Source: Lysobacter helvus
GTDB taxonomy: Bacteria; Pseudomonadota; Gammaproteobacteria; Xanthomonadales; Xanthomonadaceae
NCBI RefSeq assembly: GCF_018406645.1
Contig: NZ_AP024546.1
Span: 558,001-622,000, forward strand
Direction of reading: 5' to 3'
Length of the DNA stretch: 64,000 nucleotides
This document shows positions 34,984 to 43,251 of the stretch, one piece after another. The notes below the pieces were generated by a model. The model had not been told where the DNA came from. It saw only the letters and a program-made list of their open reading frames with translations, and did not search any database. Position numbers and translations under genes: made by a program. Position 1 is the first letter of the stretch, and every line of letters starts with the position of its first letter.

Positions 34984-35481
34984 ATGGCCGTCAGCCCCGT
35001 CCCCGAGGGTTACCACACCGTCACCGCCTACCTCATCGTCGAGGACGCCGCCCGCGCCATCGATTTCTACACCCGGGCGTTCGGCGCGAAGGAACAGTTC
35101 CGCCTGCCGGTCCCCGGCCCCGACGGACGCGAGCGCGTCGGCCACGCCGAGGTCCGCATCGGCGACACCCAGCTGATGCTCTCGGACGAGTGGCCCGACA
35201 TGGGCGCGCTGGGCCCGCTCAAGCGCGGCGGCGGCACCGTGAGCTTCGTGATCTACGGGCCCGACTGCGACGCGGCGCTGGCGCGCGCCGTCCAGGCCGG
35301 CGCCACCATCACCAAGCCGGTCGCCGACCAGTTCTGGGGCGACCGCATGGGCACGGTGACCGATCCCTTCGGCCACAAGTGGACGCTGGGCACGCACATC
35401 GAGGACGTGGCGCCCGAAGCGCTCACCGAACGGATGGCGCAATGGGCGAAGGGCCAGGCCTCGCAGGCCGAGGTGCCCTGA
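34984..35481 (+). CDS. VOC-family (PhnB/glyoxalase-like) protein
   Basis: 165 aa, two beta-alpha-beta-beta-beta modules of the vicinal-oxygen-chelate fold. N-terminal TVTAYLIVEDAARAIDFYTRAFGAKEQFRLPVP, then VGHAEVRIGDTQLMLSDEWPD, and C-terminal DRMGTVTDPFGHKWTLGTHIEDV. The pattern fits PhnB-like members that bind metal or bleomycin-like ligands; no substrate can be assigned. Divergent from dgkA; convergent with the isoaspartyl peptidase gene, 13 bp between stops. Confidence 0.9.
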   Translation: MAVSPVPEGYHTVTAYLIVEDAARAIDFYTRAFGAKEQFRLPVPGPDGRERVGHAEVRIGDTQLMLSDEWPDMGALGPLKRGGGTVSFVIYGPDCDAALARAVQAGATITKPVADQFWGDRMGTVTDPFGHKWTLGTHIEDVAPEALTERMAQWAKGQASQAEVP

Positions 35482-35494
35482 GCGCCGCGACGGG

Positions 35495-36508
35495 TTACTT
35501 CGCTTCGTCGCGATAGATCGCCGTGCCGCGCGCACCGTCGGGCTTCAGCCAAGCGCGATACATGCCCGAGGTGTTGAACGGCATCGCGATGTTGCCGTCC
35601 TTGTCCAGCGCGATCGCGCCGCCGTCGCCGCCCATCCCGGGCACGATCTTGTCGACCACCTCTTCCGCGGCGACCGCGAGCGCATCGCCGCGATACGCCA
35701 CGCGCGCACAGATGTCGTGCGCCACCGCGTTGCGGATGTAGAACTCGCCCCAGCCGGTGCCCGACACGCCGCAGCGTTCGTCGGCCCACGTGCCGGCGCC
35801 GATGATCGGCGAATCGCCGACGCGCCCGTAGCGCTTGTTGGTCATGCCGCCGGTGCTGGTGGCCGCGGCGATGTGGCCGTCGGCGTCGAGCGCCACCGCG
35901 CCGACGGTGCCGAAATACGTGCCGGGCAGGTCGAGGCCGGCATTCGCCTTCTCCTTCGCCTGCGCGTCTTCAAGCTGCTTGCGCCGACGATCGGTGTCGA
36001 ACCAGCTGTTGGGCACGCGTTCGATGTCCGGCAGCGAGTCGGCGAATTTCTCCGCGCCCTGCCCCGCCAGCATCACGTGCTTGGACCGCTCCATCACCGC
36101 GCGCGCCAGCAGGATCGGGCTGCGCACCGTCATCACGCCGGTCACCGCGCCCGCGCGATGCGTGTGGCCTTCCATGATCGACGCATCGAGTTCGTGCTTG
36201 CCGTCGGCGTTGAACACCGCGCCCTTGCCGGCGTTGAAGCGCGGTGATTCCTCCAGCACGCGGATCGCGTCGACGACGGCATCCAGTGCGGTGCCGTGCT
36301 TGGCGAGGATGGCGTTGCCCGCGTCGAGCGCCTGGTCGAGGTCGGCGCGCACCAGTTTTTCTTCCTCCGGCGTCATCGACCCGCGCTCGATCACGCCCGC
36401 GCCGCCATGGATGACGAGCGCGGTCTTCGGCCTGGGCGGATCAGCCGCGAAGGCCGGCATGGCGATCGCGCAACACAACAGGGCGGCAAGCAATCGATGC
36501 GGGCGCAT
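35495..36508 (-). CDS. Periplasmic isoaspartyl peptidase / L-asparaginase (Ntn type)
   Basis: 337 aa. Signal peptide cleaved near PAFAADPP. N-terminal KTALVIHGGAGVIERGSM and RFNAGKGAVFNADGKHELDASIMEG, then the autocatalytic nucleophile Thr in YFGTVGAVALDADGHIAAATSTGG (near residue 200). DGGAIALDKDGNIAMPFNTSGMYRAW closes the beta-subunit. The precursor self-cleaves before that Thr. It hydrolyses isoaspartyl dipeptides and asparagine. The clear signal peptide implies periplasmic action; E. coli IaaA, from memory, lacks one. Confidence 0.94.
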   Translation of the reverse strand: MRPHRLLAALLCCAIAMPAFAADPPRPKTALVIHGGAGVIERGSMTPEEEKLVRADLDQALDAGNAILAKHGTALDAVVDAIRVLEESPRFNAGKGAVFNADGKHELDASIMEGHTHRAGAVTGVMTVRSPILLARAVMERSKHVMLAGQGAEKFADSLPDIERVPNSWFDTDRRRKQLEDAQAKEKANAGLDLPGTYFGTVGAVALDADGHIAAATSTGGMTNKRYGRVGDSPIIGAGTWADERCGVSGTGWGEFYIRNAVAHDICARVAYRGDALAVAAEEVVDKIVPGMGGDGGAIALDKDGNIAMPFNTSGMYRAWLKPDGARGTAIYRDEAK

Positions 36509-36551
36509 GGCGGTCTCCGGCGGACATGCCGCGCAGGATACCGCCGCCCGC

Positions 36552-37787
36552 CTATTGCTGGCGCAACGCTTCGATCGGATCCAGCAAGGACGCCTTGCGC
36601 GCCGGGTAATACCCGAAGAACAGGCCCGTGGCGATCGAGAACGCCGCGGCCAGGCCGACGACGTTGGCGTTCACCTGCACCGGCAATTCGCTGAACTTGC
36701 CGACCAGCAACGCGCCCACGATCCCGATCGCGATCCCGATGACGCCGCCGATCATCGAGATCAGCATCGCTTCGGCGAGGAACTGACGGCGCACGTCGCG
36801 CGGCCCCGCACCCACCGCCATGCGCAAGCCGATTTCGCGGATGCGCTCGGTCACCGACACCAGCATGATGTTCATGATGCCGATGCCGCCGATGATCAGG
36901 CAGATCGTCGCCACCGCGCCGAGCAACTTGGACATCAGGTTGGTCGTGGCCGTGCGCGTGCTGATGATCTCGGCGATGTTGCGCACGTTGAAATCGTCTT
37001 CCGCGCCGGGCTGGATCTTGTGGCGCTGGCGCAGCAACGCTTCCACTTCGCCCTGCACGTAGTCGAGGTCGTCGGCGTTGGCCACGCCCAACGCGATCTG
37101 CATCACCGCGCCCGGCGGCAGGCCCATCGCGCCCATCAGGCGGCGGCGCGCGGTTTCCAGCGGCACCACCACGATGTCGTCCTGGTCCTGCCCGAACCCG
37201 CCCTGGCCCTTCGGCTTCAACGTGCCCACCACCGTGAACGGCACGCGCCCGATGCGCACGACCTGGCCGAGCGGATCGTCGTCGCCGAACAATTCGCGCC
37301 GCACCGTTTCGCCGAGGATCACGGACTTCGACGCACCGCCGTAATCGCGCGCGTCGAATCCCGCGCCGCTGGCGAGCGTCCAGCCGTTGATGTCGAACCA
37401 GTCGGCCTGCACGCCCTGCCAGTTGCTCGACCAATTGTTTTCCGCGTACACGAACTGGCTGCTGCCGCGCAGGCTGCCCGCGACGTACTGCACGTCGGGC
37501 AACTCGGTGCGGATGGCCGTGGCGTCGTCTTCGGTCAGCGTGAAGTTGTTCGCGCCGCCGACGCGGATGCCGCCGAAACCGCGGCCGGAACCGGGGCTGA
37601 TGTCCAGGCGGTTGGAGCCCAGGCCCGAGACGAGCTTGTCGATCTCCGCCTGCGTGCCCTGCCCGACCGAAACCATCACGATCACCGCCGCGATGCCGAT
37701 GATCACGCCCAGCGAGGTCAGCGCGCTGCGCATCCAGTTGCCGCGCAATGCGTAGATCGCCGTGCGCAGGACTTCCATCGGGTTCAT
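36552..37787 (-). CDS. MacB-like ABC transporter permease (FtsX fold)
   Basis: 411 aa. One N-terminal helix (about 20-42: MRSALTSLGVIIGIAAVIVMV), a large periplasmic MacB_PCD domain (about 50-270), and three C-terminal FtsX helices (GGIGIMNIMLVSVTERIREIGLRMAVG etc.) ending in DPIEALRQ. The stretch SVGQGTQAEI is typical of MacB permeases. MacB enzymes are mechanotransmission exporters of toxins, siderophores or macrolides; here the ATPase is a separate gene. ATGA overlap with the ATPase gene upstream. Confidence 0.94.
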   Translation of the reverse strand: MNPMEVLRTAIYALRGNWMRSALTSLGVIIGIAAVIVMVSVGQGTQAEIDKLVSGLGSNRLDISPGSGRGFGGIRVGGANNFTLTEDDATAIRTELPDVQYVAGSLRGSSQFVYAENNWSSNWQGVQADWFDINGWTLASGAGFDARDYGGASKSVILGETVRRELFGDDDPLGQVVRIGRVPFTVVGTLKPKGQGGFGQDQDDIVVVPLETARRRLMGAMGLPPGAVMQIALGVANADDLDYVQGEVEALLRQRHKIQPGAEDDFNVRNIAEIISTRTATTNLMSKLLGAVATICLIIGGIGIMNIMLVSVTERIREIGLRMAVGAGPRDVRRQFLAEAMLISMIGGVIGIAIGIVGALLVGKFSELPVQVNANVVGLAAAFSIATGLFFGYYPARKASLLDPIEALRQQ

Positions 37788-38503
37788 GCGCGCGCCTCCT
37801 CGGTGAGTTCGCCGTCGCGCATGACGAAGATGCGGTCGCAGTGGTGGGCGACGTCGGGATCGTGCGTGATCAGCACGACGGTGTGGCCGTCGCGTTGCAA
37901 CTGCTTGAACAGCGCCAGGATTTCCTCGCCCGTCCTGGAATCCAGCGCGCCCGTGGGTTCGTCGGCGAGCAGGATCGGCGGGCGGTTGATGAGTGCGCGC
38001 GCGATTGCCACGCGCTGCTGCTGGCCGCCGGACATTTCGCTGGGCTTGTGGCCTTCGCGATTGCCGAGGCCGACGGACGCGAGCGCCTCGTGCGCACGCT
38101 TGAGGCGCTCGCCGCGGTGCACGTTGGCGTAGCCCATCGGCATCGAGACGTTCTCGAGCGCCGACATGCGCGGCAACAGGTTGAACCCCTGGAACACGAA
38201 GCCGATCTTGTCCAGGCGCAGGCGCGCGCGTTCTTCCGCGTCCAGCGTGGCGACATCGACGCCGTCGCAGCGGTACACGCCGGCGCTGGGCGTATCCAGG
38301 CATCCGAGCAAATTCATCAGCGTCGACTTGCCCGAGCCCGACGGCCCCATGATCGCGACGAACTCGCCCTGCAGGATGCGCAGGTTCACGCCGCGCAACG
38401 CGACGACCTCCGCTTCCGTGCCCTGCGCGTAGACCTTGTCGAGCGCCTGCGTTTCGATCACCGCCTCGCGGGCGGCGACCTGGGCCTGTGCGACGGCGCT
38501 CAT
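37784..38503 (-). CDS. ABC transporter ATPase (MacB/LolD type)
   Basis: 239 aa. Walker A GPSGSGKST, Q-loop VFQGFNLLP, ABC signature MSGGQQQRVAIARAL, Walker B ILLADEPTGALD, and H-loop VLITHDPDVAHHCD. It energises the MacB-like permease encoded immediately downstream. Four-nt overlaps on both sides tie adaptor, ATPase and permease into one translationally coupled operon. Confidence 0.95.
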   Translation of the reverse strand: MSAVAQAQVAAREAVIETQALDKVYAQGTEAEVVALRGVNLRILQGEFVAIMGPSGSGKSTLMNLLGCLDTPSAGVYRCDGVDVATLDAEERARLRLDKIGFVFQGFNLLPRMSALENVSMPMGYANVHRGERLKRAHEALASVGLGNREGHKPSEMSGGQQQRVAIARALINRPPILLADEPTGALDSRTGEEILALFKQLQRDGHTVVLITHDPDVAHHCDRIFVMRDGELTEEARA

Positions 38504-40041
38504 TGCGTGGCCTTGGCCGTCGCTGCGCGTTCGGCGCCCGTGATCACGAGGTCGCCCGCATGCACGTCGCCGGACACTTCGGTGCTGGTGCCGTCCGACA
38601 CGCCGATGCGCACGACCGCCGGCTGCGGCTGGCCGTCGACCAGCTTGTAGATCGGCGCGCGACGCGCACTGACGAGCGCGGTGACACCCGCATCCCATTG
38701 CGTGCGCTGCGTGTCGTCGAGCGATGCGCGGAACGCGGCGAACTGCTGGTTGAAACGTTCCATCAATCGCTGGCGCATCGCACCGCTGGCGGCGCCGGTA
38801 TTCGCGTTGCCGCCCGACGACGGACCACCCCCCGGCCCGCGCCCGAACAGCGCGCTGCCGCCCTGTCCCTGCTGCGCCGCCGCCGGCGCCGCGCGCGCGG
38901 CCATGCGTTCCTTCATCTGCGCAAGCGCGGTGTCGAAGGCGTCCTGCTGCGACGCGTTCAAGTGCAGCGACTGCGCCAGCTTCGGCAACTCCGACGCCAT
39001 CCCGCCGCCACGCTGCTGCGGCTGCGCATTGGCGGTGCCGCCCGTCGCATCGTCGGCCGGCTTGAAGCGCAATGCCGCGTTCGGCACCTTCAACACGTTG
39101 TCGCGACGGCTCACTTCGATTTCCGCGTTGACGGTCATGCCGGGCAGCAGCACCTGGTCGCGGTTGTCGACGGTGACCACCACCGGATACGTGATCACGT
39201 TGTTGGTGTTCGTCGCCGACAGGCGCACCTGCTGCACCTTGCCGCGGAAGCTGCGCTCGGGGAACGCATCGACTGTGAAGTTGACCGACTGCCCCGCCTT
39301 GACCTGGCCGATGTCGGCCTCGTCGATGGCGAGCACGATCTTCATCTGCGACAGGTCTTCTGCGATCTGGAACAGCACCGGCGCCTGCAGGCTGGCCGCC
39401 ACCGTCTGGCCCGGTTCGATCGTGCGCGTGAGCACCACGCCGTCGACGGGCGAGCGGATCACCGTGCGGTCGAGGTTGAGGCGCGTGGTCTGCGTGGAGG
39501 CCTGCTGCTGCGTGATCTGCGCCTGCGCGGCGTTGACCTGCGCGCGCGCCTGGTCGCGCGCGGCGCGGGCCAGGTCCACGTCGCTCTTCGCGATCAGCTG
39601 CTGGCCGGAGAGCGAGGCCTTGCGGTCGTAATCGATCTCCGCGTTGCGCAGCGTGGCCTGCGCGGTGGCGAGCGACGCGCGCGCGCTGGCGATCTGCGCC
39701 GCGCCCTGCGCGATCTGCGCCTGGTACGTGCTCGGATCGATGCGCGCGATCACCTGGTCCTTCCTGACGCGATCGTTGAAGTCCACCAGCACGTCGGTGA
39801 CCTGGCCGGAAATCTGGCTGCCCACGTCCACCGTCGAGATCGCGCTGAGCGTGCCCGTGGCGGAGATCGACACGCGGATGTCGCCGCTTTCGACGGCGGC
39901 CGTGCGGAACCCGCTGTCGGCCGCTTTCGCTTCATGGTGCGTCCACCACCACGCCAGCCCCGCCAGGGCGACGACGGCAACGCCGATGGCGACAACACGC
40001 GGACGGGACGAACGAGCGGGGGCGGATCGGGTCTGGGCCAT
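38500..40041 (-). CDS. MacA-like periplasmic adaptor with LTxxQ-like helical insertion
   Basis: 513 aa. N-terminal membrane anchor (residues 15-34), barrel-sandwich half (about 50-105: SGDIRVSISATGTLSAI, ISGQVTDVLVDFND), coiled-coil hairpin (about 108-187), second barrel half (190-230, VIRSPVDGVVLTRTIEPGQTV) and beta-barrel (235-325). A 134-residue insertion follows (about 328-461): two Ala/Gln-rich helices (LNASQQDAFDTALAQMKERM and AFRASLDDTQRTQWDAGV) around a Gly/Ser linker, recalling the LTxxQ motif of Spy/CpxP chaperones. The membrane-proximal strands then resume (APIYKLVDGQPQ to DLVITGAE). Relatives without the insert are about 370-390 aa. Confidence 0.93.
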   Translation of the reverse strand: MAQTRSAPARSSRPRVVAIGVAVVALAGLAWWWTHHEAKAADSGFRTAAVESGDIRVSISATGTLSAISTVDVGSQISGQVTDVLVDFNDRVRKDQVIARIDPSTYQAQIAQGAAQIASARASLATAQATLRNAEIDYDRKASLSGQQLIAKSDVDLARAARDQARAQVNAAQAQITQQQASTQTTRLNLDRTVIRSPVDGVVLTRTIEPGQTVAASLQAPVLFQIAEDLSQMKIVLAIDEADIGQVKAGQSVNFTVDAFPERSFRGKVQQVRLSATNTNNVITYPVVVTVDNRDQVLLPGMTVNAEIEVSRRDNVLKVPNAALRFKPADDATGGTANAQPQQRGGGMASELPKLAQSLHLNASQQDAFDTALAQMKERMAARAAPAAAQQGQGGSALFGRGPGGGPSSGGNANTGAASGAMRQRLMERFNQQFAAFRASLDDTQRTQWDAGVTALVSARRAPIYKLVDGQPQPAVVRIGVSDGTSTEVSGDVHAGDLVITGAERAATAKATQ

Positions 40042-40099
40042 GAAGGGGAATGCCGGGAAAGATGGGTCGAGGATGCCGCAAACGCGCGCACCGTCGCCA

Positions 40100-40124
40100 C
40101 GTTGACCGCGCAGCGCGGCCAACG
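40100..40124. promoter_or_regulatory. 11-bp inverted repeat upstream of the MacA-like gene
   Basis: CGTTGACCGCG (40100-40110), CAG spacer, CGCGGCCAACG (40114-40124), one mismatch. It lies 59 bp before the adaptor ATG and 16 bp after the kinase stop. No T-run follows, so an operator is as likely as a stem-loop. Confidence 0.45.
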
Positions 40125-40139
40125 TTCAGCACTTGAATG

Positions 40140-41414
40140 TCAGCGCACGAACTGGATCGTGGCGAGCGTGCCGCTGCCGGGCACGCTTTCGAGGACCACC
40201 GGCCAGCCGAAGCGTTCGCCGAGGCGGCGCACGACCGACAGGCCCAGGCCCATGCCGCCGGCGTCCTGGTCGGCGCGGTAGAACGGATCGAAGGCGCGCT
40301 GCAGCGTTTCGCGCGACATGCCGATGCCGGTGTCGCGGACGCTGACGCGGTCGTTCTCGATGCGCACTTCGATGTCGCCGCTGTCGGTGTACTGGCAGGC
40401 GTTGCTGAGCAGGTTGCCCACCATCACCGCCAGCACGCGCGAGGGCGCATGCAGTTCCGGCTCGGCGTGCTTCACCACGTGCAGGTGCACGGGCTTGCCG
40501 TCGAGCAGCGGCTGCACCTTGTCCACTTCCTCGTCCACGATGTCGGCGACGGAGAAATGTTCGCGCGGCGGTTCGATGTCGCCTTCGCGCGCGAGGATCA
40601 GGAACGCATCGATCACCGCTTCCATGTCGCGGCTCGCGCTCTGGATGCGCCGCAACGAACGCTCGCCGCGGCTGCTGAGGCCGTGTTCGGTTTCCAGCAG
40701 GTCGGCGGCGACGCGGATCACGGTGAGCGGCGTGCGCAGTTCATGGCTGGCGTCGCGCGTGAAGTTGCGCTCGCGCGTGACGAAGGCTTCCACGCGTTCG
40801 CCGAGGCGATGCAAGGCCTGCGCCAGTTGTCGCGCTTCGCCGCTGCCGATGTCCGGCGGCAAGCGATGCGGCGCCAATGCATCGATGTCGGGCGCGCGCG
40901 GGTCCCATCCTGCGACCTGCCGCGCCAGCCAGTTCACCGGCGTCACCAGCCGCTTCGACACGCGGTAACTCAACGCGGACACGGCCAGCACCGCGAGCAA
41001 CCCCATCACGATCGGCAGCACCGCGAAGGCGAACATCAGCCGGTCGATGCGGTCCTGGTCGTAGGCCAGGTACAAGGTGCCCGACGGCCGCTTCTCCACG
41101 CGCACCTGCAGCGCGCGTTCGTCCATCGGGTGGAAGCCCGGCGACAGCGTGGCGATGTACGCCGGCACGCCCGTGGCGGCTTGCCCGGCCGGCACGAACC
41201 AGCCGTCGAAGTTGCGTCCGTGCGGCACGTCGTAGTCGGAATCCACCGCGCGACGGGCAAAGAAGTTCGAAGCCTCCGATTCCGAAAGCTTGCGGACGAA
41301 TCCCATCTGGATCACGAGTGAGACGAGCCAGCCCGCGGCAATCACCGCGAGGCTGACCATCACCACCTGGAGCAGGAAGGCGACCCGGATCTTGCGTGGC
41401 AACCCCTGTGGCAC
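40140..41414 (-). CDS. Sensor histidine kinase (OmpR-system partner)
   Basis: 424 aa. Helix 1 (about 10-32), periplasmic loop (about 35-125), helix 2 (about 127-149), HAMP-like linker, HisKA with RDASHELRTPLTVIR (phospho-His near residue 223), and HATPase_c with N-box VGNLLSNACQYT, G1 VRDTGIGM, G2 GGMGLGLSV and VPGSGTLATI. GTG start at 41414, 12 bp after the response regulator stop. It probably senses an envelope signal and controls the exporter operon immediately downstream, an inference from position. Confidence 0.93.
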   Translation of the reverse strand: MPQGLPRKIRVAFLLQVVMVSLAVIAAGWLVSLVIQMGFVRKLSESEASNFFARRAVDSDYDVPHGRNFDGWFVPAGQAATGVPAYIATLSPGFHPMDERALQVRVEKRPSGTLYLAYDQDRIDRLMFAFAVLPIVMGLLAVLAVSALSYRVSKRLVTPVNWLARQVAGWDPRAPDIDALAPHRLPPDIGSGEARQLAQALHRLGERVEAFVTRERNFTRDASHELRTPLTVIRVAADLLETEHGLSSRGERSLRRIQSASRDMEAVIDAFLILAREGDIEPPREHFSVADIVDEEVDKVQPLLDGKPVHLHVVKHAEPELHAPSRVLAVMVGNLLSNACQYTDSGDIEVRIENDRVSVRDTGIGMSRETLQRAFDPFYRADQDAGGMGLGLSVVRRLGERFGWPVVLESVPGSGTLATIQFVR

Positions 41415-41426
41415 GAAGGTCGGGTC

Positions 41427-42140
41427 TCAGGCCGGGGGCTGTTCGATGTCGGCGATCCTGTAGCCCGCGCTCTGCACGGTGTGCAGCAGGGGCTTTTCGA
41501 ACGGCTTGTCGATGGTCTTGCGCAGGTTGTACAGGTGGCTGCGCAGCGTGTCGGAGTCCGGCAGGCCGTTGCCCCAGATCTCGCGCTCGATTTCCTGGCG
41601 GCTCACCACGCGCGGCGATTCGCGCATCAGGATGGTGAGCAGCTTCAGGCCGATCGGCGAGAGCTGCAGTTCGCTGCCGGCGCGCGTGGCGCGGAGCGAG
41701 GCGGGATCGAGCACCAGGTCGGCCACCTTCAGCACCTCGGCGCCCACCTGGCGGCGCTCGCGGCGGATCAGGGCGCGCAGGCGCGCTTCCAGTTCCTGGA
41801 TCGCGAACGGCTTGGTGAGGTAGTCGTCGGCGCCGGCGCCCAGGCCGGTGAGCTTCTCGTCCAGCGTGTCGCGCGCGGTCAGCATCAGGACCGGCGTGGA
41901 CTTGCGCGCTTCCTCGCGCAGCCGCTTGCACACTTCCAGGCCATCCAGGCGTGGGAGCATGAGGTCGAGCACGATCACGTCGTAGCTGTTCTCGGCGGCC
42001 AGGCGGTAACCGTCCAGGCCATCGGAGGCGTAGTCGACTTCGAACCCCCGGCCTTCGAGGTATTCGCCGACCATTTCGGAGATGTTGCGGTTGTCCTCCA
42101 CGATGAGGACGAGGCCGGCGGGTTCTTCACTGCTACGCAT
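41427..42140 (-). CDS. OmpR/PhoB-family response regulator
   Basis: 237 aa. Receiver domain with acidic pair (VEDNRN), phospho-acceptor Asp59 (VIVLDLMLPRLDG), Thr (LMLTARD) and Lys (DDYLTKPF). The C-terminal winged helix (about 135-232) has IGLKLLTILMRESPRVVSRQEIEREIWG and LRSHLYNLRKTID. Forms an operon with the histidine kinase. A dyad and repeated GTGAAG lie in its upstream region, possible autoregulatory sites. Confidence 0.95.
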   Translation of the reverse strand: MRSSEEPAGLVLIVEDNRNISEMVGEYLEGRGFEVDYASDGLDGYRLAAENSYDVIVLDLMLPRLDGLEVCKRLREEARKSTPVLMLTARDTLDEKLTGLGAGADDYLTKPFAIQELEARLRALIRRERRQVGAEVLKVADLVLDPASLRATRAGSELQLSPIGLKLLTILMRESPRVVSRQEIEREIWGNGLPDSDTLRSHLYNLRKTIDKPFEKPLLHTVQSAGYRIADIEQPPA

Positions 42141-42160
42141 GGAGTGGGCTCCTGTCTGGG

Positions 42161-42176
42161 CTTCAGGTTCGTGAAG
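42161..42176. promoter_or_regulatory. CTTCA-N6-TGAAG dyad upstream of the response regulator
   Basis: Perfect 5-bp dyad (42161-42165, 42172-42176), 21 bp before the regulator start. GTGAAG recurs at 42202-42207, 31 bp away. Could be a binding site for this or another regulator; short enough to be chance. Confidence 0.3.
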
Positions 42177-42279
42177 GTGCCGACCGACCGGTGCAGGCTC
42201 CGTGAAGACGCCGAAAGCGTCAACAATGGCGTCAAATCACGCCCTTCTCCGCCCATCTCCCCCCAAGGACCAAACCCGG

Positions 42280-42624
42280 ATGCCCATGGAACGCCTGCTC
42301 CCCATCCTCCTGCTGCTGGGTTCGAACATCTTCATGACCTTCGCCTGGTACGGGCACCTGAAGTACAAATCCGCGCCGCTGGCGCTGGCGATCTTCGCCA
42401 GCTGGGGCATCGCCCTGTTCGAGTACACGCTGATGGTGCCGGCCAACCGCTGGGGCAGCGCGGTCTATTCCGCGCCGCAGCTCAAGGGCCTGCAGGAAGT
42501 GATCACGCTGGTGGTCTTCGCGGGCTTTTCGATCTGGTACCTGGGCCAGCCGCTGCGCTGGAACCACTGGGCCGGCTTCGCGCTGATCGCGGTGGCGGCG
42601 TGGCTGATTTTCCTGGAGCCGTGA
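42280..42624 (+). CDS. DUF486-like small membrane protein (DMT type)
   Basis: 114 aa, four transmembrane helices. LLLGSNIFMTFAWYGHLKYKSAP and SWGIALFEYTLMVPANRWGS match the DMT-family DUF486 proteins, small relatives of EmrE-like transporters. AAGGA ribosome site 10 nt before ATG 42280 (a second ATG at 42286 is possible). Its stop lies 4 bp from the convergent Doc gene stop. Confidence 0.9.
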   Translation: MPMERLLPILLLLGSNIFMTFAWYGHLKYKSAPLALAIFASWGIALFEYTLMVPANRWGSAVYSAPQLKGLQEVITLVVFAGFSIWYLGQPLRWNHWAGFALIAVAAWLIFLEP

Positions 42625-42627
42625 TCG

Positions 42628-43011
42628 TCAGGCGACGGCGCAGGAGCGTAGCCATGCTGCCAACGCATCTTGCGTCATCGTTCCAGCCGCCACGGCTTCG
42701 ACGGCGCGTACCGTGCTGATGGGGTCGACACGAACGCGGACGCCGTGATCGGCGAGGAAGATGCGCGCAAGCAACCATCCGGTGCGCTTGTTGCCATCGA
42801 CGTAGCCATGGTTTCGCGCGATGCCCCAGCAGTACGCGGCCGCCAGGTCGAACACATCAGGCTCGCCGTAGTGCGCGAGTTGTTCGGGGCGCGCGAGTGC
42901 GGATTCGATGACACCGAGATCACGAATGCCTTCAGGACCGCCGTGTTCCGCGAGTTGGCGCTCGTGCACCACATGCGCGAGCTCTGCCGAAATCCATTTC
43001 CATTCCGTCAT
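42628..43011 (-). CDS. doc: Doc/Fic-type toxin of a toxin-antitoxin pair
   Basis: 127 aa, death-on-curing family. The Fic loop reads HGYVDGNKRTG (residues 68-78). The Lys following Asn (GNKR, not GNGR) is the Doc variant, which makes the enzyme a kinase that phosphorylates EF-Tu, rather than an AMP-transferase; this is established for P1 Doc. The N-terminal LAHVVHERQLAEHGGPEGIRDLGVIESALARP is typical of Doc. Start overlaps the antitoxin stop by 4 nt, so antitoxin is translated first. Confidence 0.93.
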   Translation of the reverse strand: MTEWKWISAELAHVVHERQLAEHGGPEGIRDLGVIESALARPEQLAHYGEPDVFDLAAAYCWGIARNHGYVDGNKRTGWLLARIFLADHGVRVRVDPISTVRAVEAVAAGTMTQDALAAWLRSCAVA

Positions 43012-43232
43012 TTCGCGAGCGCCCGGAGGATCTCCTTGTCCTCGTGCATGATCTCTTCGGCGAGCGACATCTGGCGAACGAAATCGGGGTTGTATGCGCT
43101 GATGTGCGCACCCGTCGGCGTTTCGACCAGGTAGAGCGTGTCGCCTTTTTTCACGCGCAGGAGCGCCTGCGCCTCCTTCGTGAGGATGACGCCGGCGGAC
43201 GAGCCGATCGTGGTGACCTTGAGCGAAACCAT
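43008..43232 (-). CDS. AbrB/MazE-type antitoxin partner of Doc
   Basis: 74 aa. N-terminal swapped-hairpin AbrB fold: MVSLKVTTIGSSAGVILTKEAQALLRVKKGDTLYLVE. A short acidic/hydrophobic tail (MSLAEEIMHEDKEILRALAK) should wrap the toxin. Doc in phage P1 pairs with Phd, so an AbrB-type partner is a different combination. A perfect 8-bp inverted repeat overlaps the promoter and should be its operator. A longer reading upstream to 43523 runs antisense through the methyltransferase and is rejected. Confidence 0.9.
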   Translation of the reverse strand: MVSLKVTTIGSSAGVILTKEAQALLRVKKGDTLYLVETPTGAHISAYNPDFVRQMSLAEEIMHEDKEILRALAK

Positions 43233-43251
43233 GGCAGGGACCTCAGCGGGT

